Assembly (NCBI GenBank): GCA_021734825.1
Contig: JAIPIE010000025.1
Location: 1-10,359 of the forward strand
Direction: 5' to 3'
From: Patescibacteria group bacterium
GTDB lineage: Bacteria; Patescibacteriota; Patescibacteriia; Patescibacteriales; UBA12465
Length of the DNA: 10,359 nt
Shown here: positions 6,806 to 10,359 of the stretch, one piece after another
Numbering within the stretch: the first letter of the stretch is position 1
Layout: the number at the start of each line of letters is the position of its first letter
Notes under the pieces: model-generated
The model's database searches: none
The model's input: only the letters and a program-made list of their open reading frames with translations
Told to the model about the DNA's origin: nothing
Position numbers and translations under genes: made by a program

Positions 6806-6834
6806 ATTATAGCATAAGGCAAGAAGGCAAACAA
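6806..6834 (-). promoter_or_regulatory. Strong extended -10 promoter for the FemAB-ybeY unit
   Basis: On the minus strand TTGTTT (6829-6834) and a perfect TATAAT (6806-6811) are separated by 17 bases, with TG one base before the -10 box. The predicted start site falls at about 6799, the A of the FemAB-like ATG. The -35 box overlaps the T tract of the preceding terminator, so one unit ends where the next begins. Confidence 0.8.
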
Positions 6835-6864
6835 AAAGCCCTCCTCTTGATAAGAGGAAGGCTT
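6833..6864 (-). terminator. Strong intrinsic terminator after the pilin gene
   Basis: Bases 6836-6848 pair with 6852-6864 over 13 bp (one G-U in the minus-strand RNA) around a 3-base loop. On the minus strand the stem is followed by a T-rich tract (TTTTTGTTTG). It lies about 25 bases after the pilin stop codon and insulates the pilin transcript from the FemAB-like gene. Confidence 0.9.
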
Positions 6865-6889
6865 AAACTTTATAGAAATCGAGGAGAAA

Positions 6890-7339
6890 TTATTGTGGAG
6901 TAAGCGTGATGCCAGCTGGAGTAGCGGTGTTAACACCAGCAGGAACTCCGCCAGTAGCAGCACCGAGACAATAGCGTAAAGTATAAGAACCACCGAAACC
7001 AGAGCTTGGAGTATAGGTATAAACGTATTCATTAGCACTAGCGCTAACACAGGCAGCTCCATCAACTGGAGTCGGAGCCTTTGGAACTGAAGTCATGTAG
7101 GTGTTTGAACCAGTAGCGATTGGACTACCATTAACTACAGAAGCTGTCGGTGGATATACACCAGCGTCATTGTAGTACATTTCTACCGCCGTCTGAATTT
7201 GTTTAATATCGGTAATACGTTTAGCGTCGCGAGAACGAGCACGGGCGCTGTTTAAAGCTAAAACTGAGAGCGTGGAGAGTAAGCCGATGATGGCGATTAC
7301 GACCAGCAACTCAATTAAAGTAAAGCCTTTTTTATTCAT
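6890..7339 (-). CDS. Type IV pilin, probable major pilin
   Basis: This is a 149-residue prepilin with the short leader MNKKG and the textbook mature start FTLIELLVVIAIIGLLSTLS (Gly5 before the cut, Phe at +1, Glu at +5). The helix continues as SARARSRDAKRITDIKQIQTAVEMYY, and NDAGVYP follows, as in CPR and GspG-like pilins. Cys97 and Cys124 can form the C-terminal disulfide loop. The tail CLGAATGGVPAGVNTATPAG is of a kind common in Parcubacterial pilins. A TTG at 7381 would add 14 residues that break the short-leader pattern, so ATG 7339 is used. A dedicated leader with two promoter-like repeats and a strong terminator makes this a well-expressed single-gene unit, which together with the canonical leader favours the major subunit. 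The GspG family is the main alternative label. No Shine-Dalgarno stands out. Confidence 0.88.
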   Translation of the reverse strand: MNKKGFTLIELLVVIAIIGLLSTLSVLALNSARARSRDAKRITDIKQIQTAVEMYYNDAGVYPPTASVVNGSPIATGSNTYMTSVPKAPTPVDGAACVSASANEYVYTYTPSSGFGGSYTLRYCLGAATGGVPAGVNTATPAGITLTPQ

Positions 7340-7353
7340 AAATTTTGAACTTA

Positions 7354-7372
7354 GCGGCCGCCTAAACAGCGG
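7354..7372 (-). promoter_or_regulatory. GC-rich hairpin patch before the pilin start
   Basis: A GC-rich patch containing an 8-base palindrome (GCGGCCGC, 7354-7361) lies 15-33 bases before the pilin ATG in otherwise AT-rich DNA. CCGC (7358-7361) can also pair with GCGG (7369-7372) around a 7-base loop. It could influence ribosome access; no known riboswitch is recognised. Confidence 0.3.
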
Positions 7373-7403
7373 TTGATGCAATTTATATTTAAATCTTTAT
7401 TCT

Positions 7404-7431
7404 GTTGCTCAAATAATAATTTAATAGCAAC
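7404..7431 (-). promoter_or_regulatory. Stem-loop at the predicted 5' end of the pilin mRNA
   Basis: GTTGCT (7404-7409) pairs perfectly with AGCAAC (7426-7431), and an inner 4-bp AAAT/ATTT helix (7411-7414 with 7419-7422) extends it. The outer base 7431 is exactly where the nearer promoter copy (-10 at 7438-7443) would start transcription. The pilin mRNA may therefore begin with a hairpin, a known way to slow 5' decay. Confidence 0.4.
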
Positions 7432-7437
7432 ATGATT

Positions 7438-7467
7438 ATTTTAACATAAAAGAAAAAGAGGAGCAAG
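7438..7467 (-). promoter_or_regulatory. Pilin promoter, proximal copy of a 30-base repeat
   Basis: On the minus strand TTGCTC (7461-7466), a 17-base spacer and TAAAAT (7438-7443), with TG one base before the -10, form an extended -10 promoter. The 30 bases match the copy at 7525-7554 at 27 positions, including the whole spacer core and -10. The predicted leader is about 90 bases. Confidence 0.6.
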
Positions 7468-7524
7468 TGTTTTATTATCTTTTCTAAAAACACCAAAATA
7501 ATAAGTCAACTTTCAATTATTAAT

Positions 7525-7554
7525 ATTTTAACATAAAAGAAAAAGATGGACAAG
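7525..7554 (-). promoter_or_regulatory. Pilin promoter, distal copy of a 30-base repeat
   Basis: This is the second copy of the promoter-like repeat: TTGTCC (7548-7553, the better -35 match), a 17-base spacer and TAAAAT (7525-7530) preceded by TGT. It lies 87 bases upstream of the proximal copy and would give a leader of about 180 bases. Conservation of both boxes and of the spacing suggests a duplicated functional promoter. Confidence 0.6.
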
Positions 7555-7577
7555 GGACACGCATAAACTTCCGTCCC
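7554..7577 (-). terminator. Weak hairpin between pilC and the pilin gene
   Basis: GGGAC (7554-7558) pairs with GTCCC (7573-7577) around a 14-base loop. On the minus strand TTGTCCATCTTTTTCTTTT follows. A second 5-bp stem, GCCGT/ACGGC (7582-7586 with 7602-7606), lies between it and the pilC stop. The pair forms a GC-rich island where the pilB-pilC transcript could end, but the stems are short and the T tract is delayed. Confidence 0.35.
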
Positions 7578-7607
7578 GTAGGCCGTGCTTTACGTGGCTA
7601 TACGGCA

Positions 7608-8816
7608 TTAGAACTGACTGGCCATGTTATACATCGGCATTAAAATTGCGGCTACCATCACGCCAACACCAAGACCCATAATCACCATAATCATCGGCTC
7701 CATTAAAGCACTTAAGTTTGCCAACATTGCTGATGATTCACGTGAGTAAAAATCAGTAATTTTATCAAGCACCGTATCTAACTGTCCGGTACGTTCGCCA
7801 ATACTAATCATTTGAGGCACCATTTTTGGCACATCGTCATTTGTTTCCAAGACACTCGCAAGCGGATTACCATCATTAATAGATTTCAAAGTGTCTAAAA
7901 TCAACTCCCGATAAATAACGTTACCGACCACATTGGCAGTAATTTCTAAAGAACGAGTAATTGTAACACCACCTTTTAGTAGAGTGGAAAGCGAACGAGT
8001 AAAACGCATTAAATAAATATATTTAAATAAACGACCAAAGATAGGCATGCGTAATTTTATTGTATCCAGTTGTCGTTTACCAATCTCCGTCTTTAAATAA
8101 TAACGGCCAGCCATAATTAAACCAAGAATTACTAAGGCGATTAAAATTAAGTAATCGCGCATAAAAGTAGAAATGGCAATAATAATACGAGTAGAGAGCG
8201 GCAGCTTCATGCCCGTTTCCGTCAACATCGCCGTTAAATTAGGGATTACATAAACCATCAACATGACGCCTACGCCGGTTAAGGCCGCCAAAATAAAAGA
8301 AGGATAAATCATCGCACCTCTAATTTTTGAAGCCATATCATAACTTTTTTCCATTTCATCCGCCAAGTAAGTTAAAACCTCGTCTAATTTACCAGAAGTT
8401 TCTCCACTCTTAATAATGTTAATAAAAAATTCAGAAAAAACCTTGGGACGACGAGCAAAAGCATCAGAAAGCAAAGAACCACTATCAACCTCAAAAGCAA
8501 TATCAGCAATCATGTTTTTTAAAGAGAAACTATTTGTCTGATCAATAAGAATTAATAAGGATTCAACCACCGGCATATTAGCGGCAATCATAACTGAGAA
8601 TTGACGCGAAAAAATCACTAAATCCTTCACCTTAATCGGATTAAGAAGTAAATTTATTTTCGCCTCTAAGCTACCACTAACATCAGCGATAGAACTAATC
8701 TTATAGTCACGCTTATGTAAACTGGAAATTAATTCGGAGTCAGAAAGCGCCACCGTCAATTCTGATTTCGTCCGGCCAGTACTGTTATTTTTAGCTTTGT
8801 ATTTAAAAATTGGCAT
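7608..8816 (-). CDS. pilC: Type IV pilus inner-membrane platform protein PilC (GspF family)
   Basis: This 402-residue protein is a full-length member of the PilC/GspF family, the polytopic platform that couples the assembly ATPase to pilin extraction from the membrane. Two homologous cytoplasmic domains are visible. The first, about residues 66-189, has SGETSGKLDEVL (137-148). The second, about 270-392, has IGERTGQLDTVL (339-350). Membrane segments lie near 171-193, 221-240 and 372-395, and the usual ending ILMPMYNMASQF is present. The start MPIFKYKAKN is canonical and is supported by an AGGA 7 bases upstream, the only clear Shine-Dalgarno in the cluster. It follows pilB directly after a repeat-filled 102-base gap. 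A pilT-like retraction ATPase, often found in this neighbourhood, is not between them. Confidence 0.95.
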   Translation of the reverse strand: MPIFKYKAKNNSTGRTKSELTVALSDSELISSLHKRDYKISSIADVSGSLEAKINLLLNPIKVKDLVIFSRQFSVMIAANMPVVESLLILIDQTNSFSLKNMIADIAFEVDSGSLLSDAFARRPKVFSEFFINIIKSGETSGKLDEVLTYLADEMEKSYDMASKIRGAMIYPSFILAALTGVGVMLMVYVIPNLTAMLTETGMKLPLSTRIIIAISTFMRDYLILIALVILGLIMAGRYYLKTEIGKRQLDTIKLRMPIFGRLFKYIYLMRFTRSLSTLLKGGVTITRSLEITANVVGNVIYRELILDTLKSINDGNPLASVLETNDDVPKMVPQMISIGERTGQLDTVLDKITDFYSRESSAMLANLSALMEPMIMVIMGLGVGVMVAAILMPMYNMASQF

Positions 8817-8823
8817 AAAAATA

Positions 8824-8827
8824 TCCT
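8824..8827 (-). promoter_or_regulatory. Shine-Dalgarno of pilC
   Basis: AGGA on the minus strand lies 7 bases before ATG 8816. It sits just inside the heptamer element starting at 8829, so the element has left the translation signal of pilC untouched. Confidence 0.7.
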
Positions 8828-8828
8828 A

Positions 8829-8912
8829 ATTCAAGATTATTAATTCAACATTCAAAATTCAAAATTCAAAAATTGTTTAATCTTGAATCTTTGAATCTTT
8901 GAATCTTGAATT
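8829..8912. repeat. Heptamer inverted-repeat element without a gene
   Basis: The left arm has six 7-base steps (8829-8870), five of them ATTCAAN and one degenerate (8836-8842). After an 11-base centre (8871-8881) the right arm has four TTGAAT units (at 8883, 8891, 8899 and 8906) in inverted orientation, spaced mostly 8 bases apart. The unit is the same as in the arrays around the four-helix-bundle gene, but there is no room for cargo. It lies between the pilB stop and the pilC Shine-Dalgarno and can fold into a long AT-rich hairpin. Confidence 0.9.
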
Positions 8913-8918
8913 ATTTAA

Positions 8919-10359
8919 TTAACTTTCAATGATGCGCAAGATTTCTTCCATTGTTGTCAGTCCTTTTAAGACCTTCACTACCCCGTCTTGCTTAATAGAA
9001 ATAAAGTCTTGACTCTTTTTAACAGTATCGAGGCTAAATTTCTCGTCACCTTCATTAATAATATTTTTCAAATCTTCGTTAATATCAATCACTTCCGAAA
9101 CGGCCACACGACCGGTAAAGCCGGTATTTTCACAATGACTACAACCAACAGGCTGATAAAACTTATAACTACTTAAATCATCAAGGCTAACTAAATTTGG
9201 TAACTCTGCTGTCAATATATTTTTAGGAACCTCTTTTAAATCGGCCGCTAAAGCTTCAATCTCCGCTGGCGGTAATGTCACCTCTTTCTTACATTTATCA
9301 CATAAACGACGGGCTAAACGCTGAGCTACAACCGTTTTTAAAGTCGAGGCGAGTAGAAAACGTTCGATTTTCATATCAAGCAAACGAAAAACTGCACCAA
9401 TAGCATCGTTGGTATGCAAAGTGGAAATAACCAAATGTCCCGTTAAAGAAGCGTGAATAGATAATTCTGCCGTTTCTTCATCACGAACTTCACCGACCAT
9501 GATAATATTTGGATCTTGACGTAATAAGGAGCGCAAACCACTAGCAAAGGTAAAACCAACTTGTGGTCTAACCTGTGACTGATTAACCCCCTTCATCTCA
9601 TATTCAATTGGATCCTCAAGGGTAGAAATATTAACTCCATCCTTATTTAAGATGCCAAGTAAAGCATATAAAGTAGTGGTCTTACCAGAACCAGTCGGGC
9701 CAGTGACAAGAATAATACCACTGGTTTTTTTAATGGCATTATTAATAACTTTTAAGGAATTAACGTTAAAGCCAAGATCCTCTAAGTTCGGCGCGCCCTT
9801 AGCATTATCCAAAATACGCATTACTACCTTCTCTTGACTAGACAAAGGCAAAGTGGAGATACGAAAATCAATCGGACGTCCATTAACCAATAAACGGATA
9901 CGACCGTCCTGAGGGATGCGAGTTTCGTCTAGCTTTAATTTAGCTAAGACTTTAATACGAGCAATAATCGCATTATGAATTGTTTTCGGTAAAGTTAAAG
10001 AAGTGTGCAAAATACCATCAATGCGATAACGAACACGACTTTCCTTATCATAAGGTTCAATATGAATATCACTGGCGTGAGCCTCAACCGCATGACGAAT
10101 GATAACCGAAACGATACGTGAAACTGGAGCACTGTTAATATCCTTGTCATCCACCAAGGCAGCGTCTTCGGTATTAATGGAAACAATATCGTCACCTTCT
10201 TCCTGAGCTTTCACTTCCAAGGCGCTAGAAATTTCTTCTTCAATTTTTTGATATTGTTTAAAAATTCTCTCCCAACTTGAAGATGAAATCAAATAATATT
10301 GTACCGCCAATTTCTCATCAAGAGCCAAGAAGTTTACCGCCTCCATCGCTTTTAAGTTC
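8919..10359 (-). CDS. pilB: Type IV pilus assembly ATPase PilB (GspE family), 5' end outside window
   Basis: The frame is open to the right edge: codons before ATG 10346 read NLKA, which continues into MEAVNFLALDEKLAVQYYL, the end of the GspE N-terminal domain. The ATG is therefore internal, and roughly a hundred residues are missing relative to usual family length. Counting from that Met, the ATPase core has DIHIEPYD (93-100), Walker A GPTGSGKT (216-223, Lys222), an Asp box LEDPIEYE (243-250), Walker B IIMVGEVRDEE (281-291, Glu286) and a His box TGHLVISTLHTND (302-314). Two Cys pairs, CDKC (349-352) and CSHC (402-405), form the zinc-binding motif typical of PilB/GspE and absent from PilT, so this is an extension ATPase. 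It hexamerises on PilC in the cytoplasm and powers pilin polymerisation. The stop is TAA at 8919-8921. Confidence 0.95.
   Translation of the reverse strand, partial: NLKAMEAVNFLALDEKLAVQYYLISSSSWERIFKQYQKIEEEISSALEVKAQEEGDDIVSINTEDAALVDDKDINSAPVSRIVSVIIRHAVEAHASDIHIEPYDKESRVRYRIDGILHTSLTLPKTIHNAIIARIKVLAKLKLDETRIPQDGRIRLLVNGRPIDFRISTLPLSSQEKVVMRILDNAKGAPNLEDLGFNVNSLKVINNAIKKTSGIILVTGPTGSGKTTTLYALLGILNKDGVNISTLEDPIEYEMKGVNQSQVRPQVGFTFASGLRSLLRQDPNIIMVGEVRDEETAELSIHASLTGHLVISTLHTNDAIGAVFRLLDMKIERFLLASTLKTVVAQRLARRLCDKCKKEVTLPPAEIEALAADLKEVPKNILTAELPNLVSLDDLSSYKFYQPVGCSHCENTGFTGRVAVSEVIDINEDLKNIINEGDEKFSLDTVKKSQDFISIKQDGVVKVLKGLTTMEEILRIIES

Noticed and set aside
6790..7065. Hydrophobic 91-residue minus-strand frame overlapping the pilin gene
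   Set aside because: It overlaps the well-supported pilin in another frame and runs through the strong terminator and promoter. The hydrophobicity is a by-product of the frame.
7340..7381. TTG start adding 14 residues to the pilin
   Set aside because: The extra residues lie over the GC-rich leader patch and spoil the canonical short MNKKG leader.
9995..10195. Minus-strand 66-residue frame inside pilB
   Set aside because: It lies in another frame wholly within the conserved ATPase coding sequence and has no family match by eye.
8919..10346. ATG at 10346 as the true pilB start
   Set aside because: The frame stays open to the window edge, and the residues around this Met belong to the middle of the known N-terminal domain.
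1..10359. Recoded TGA, as in Gracilibacteria or Absconditabacteria
   Set aside because: No ORF needs read-through of TGA, and conserved Gly and Trp positions use ordinary codons. All visible stops being TAA or TAG is explained well enough by low GC and about ten genes.

Overview
The window is a low-GC, tightly packed bacterial segment in which every gene reads on the minus strand, so biological order runs from position 10359 down to 1. The gene content and protein styles point to a member of the Patescibacteria (Candidate Phyla Radiation), probably on the Parcubacteria side. The indicators are a compact type IV pilus locus with short pilins, secreted proteins built from 'GIGTxxP' and 'AWSxxxGxIxF' modules, a FemAB-like protein, and an S23-type four-helix-bundle gene. 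This placement is inference from family style, not a phylogeny. The stop codons seen are TAA or TAG, no ORF contains an in-frame TGA, and nothing suggests a recoded TGA.

In transcription order the layout is as follows. (1) The assembly ATPase gene pilB enters at the right edge without its 5' end, followed by the inner-membrane platform gene pilC. (2) A leader region of about 270 bases carries two near-identical promoter-like repeats and several hairpins, then a short pilin gene closed by a strong intrinsic terminator. (3) A consensus-like promoter placed for a leaderless transcript starts a new unit: a FemAB-family transferase, the RNase YbeY with an altered metal motif, and a secreted multi-module protein. 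(4) A small S23/four-helix-bundle gene lies between two inverted arrays of a 7-base repeat. (5) Four minor prepilins follow (PilV/GspI-, GspH/FimT-, PilW/GspJ- and PilX/GspK-like), almost without gaps, and end at an intrinsic terminator. (6) A secreted repeat protein that runs off the left edge has its own probable promoter.

Functionally this is most of a type IV pilus: motor (PilB), platform (PilC), probable major pilin, a probable tip-priming complex of minor pilins, and two exported proteins that could be tip adhesins or surface partners. Prepilin peptidase, PilM/N/O and a retraction ATPase are not in the window.

The most unusual structure is the ATTCAAR heptamer repeat. It forms inverted arrays on both sides of the S23 gene. 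It also forms a similar inverted array with no gene inside, between pilB and pilC. Removing either element on paper leaves short junctions (about 7 and 19 bases), close to the 1 to 11 base spacing elsewhere in the cluster. This suggests an insertable element that exists with and without cargo.
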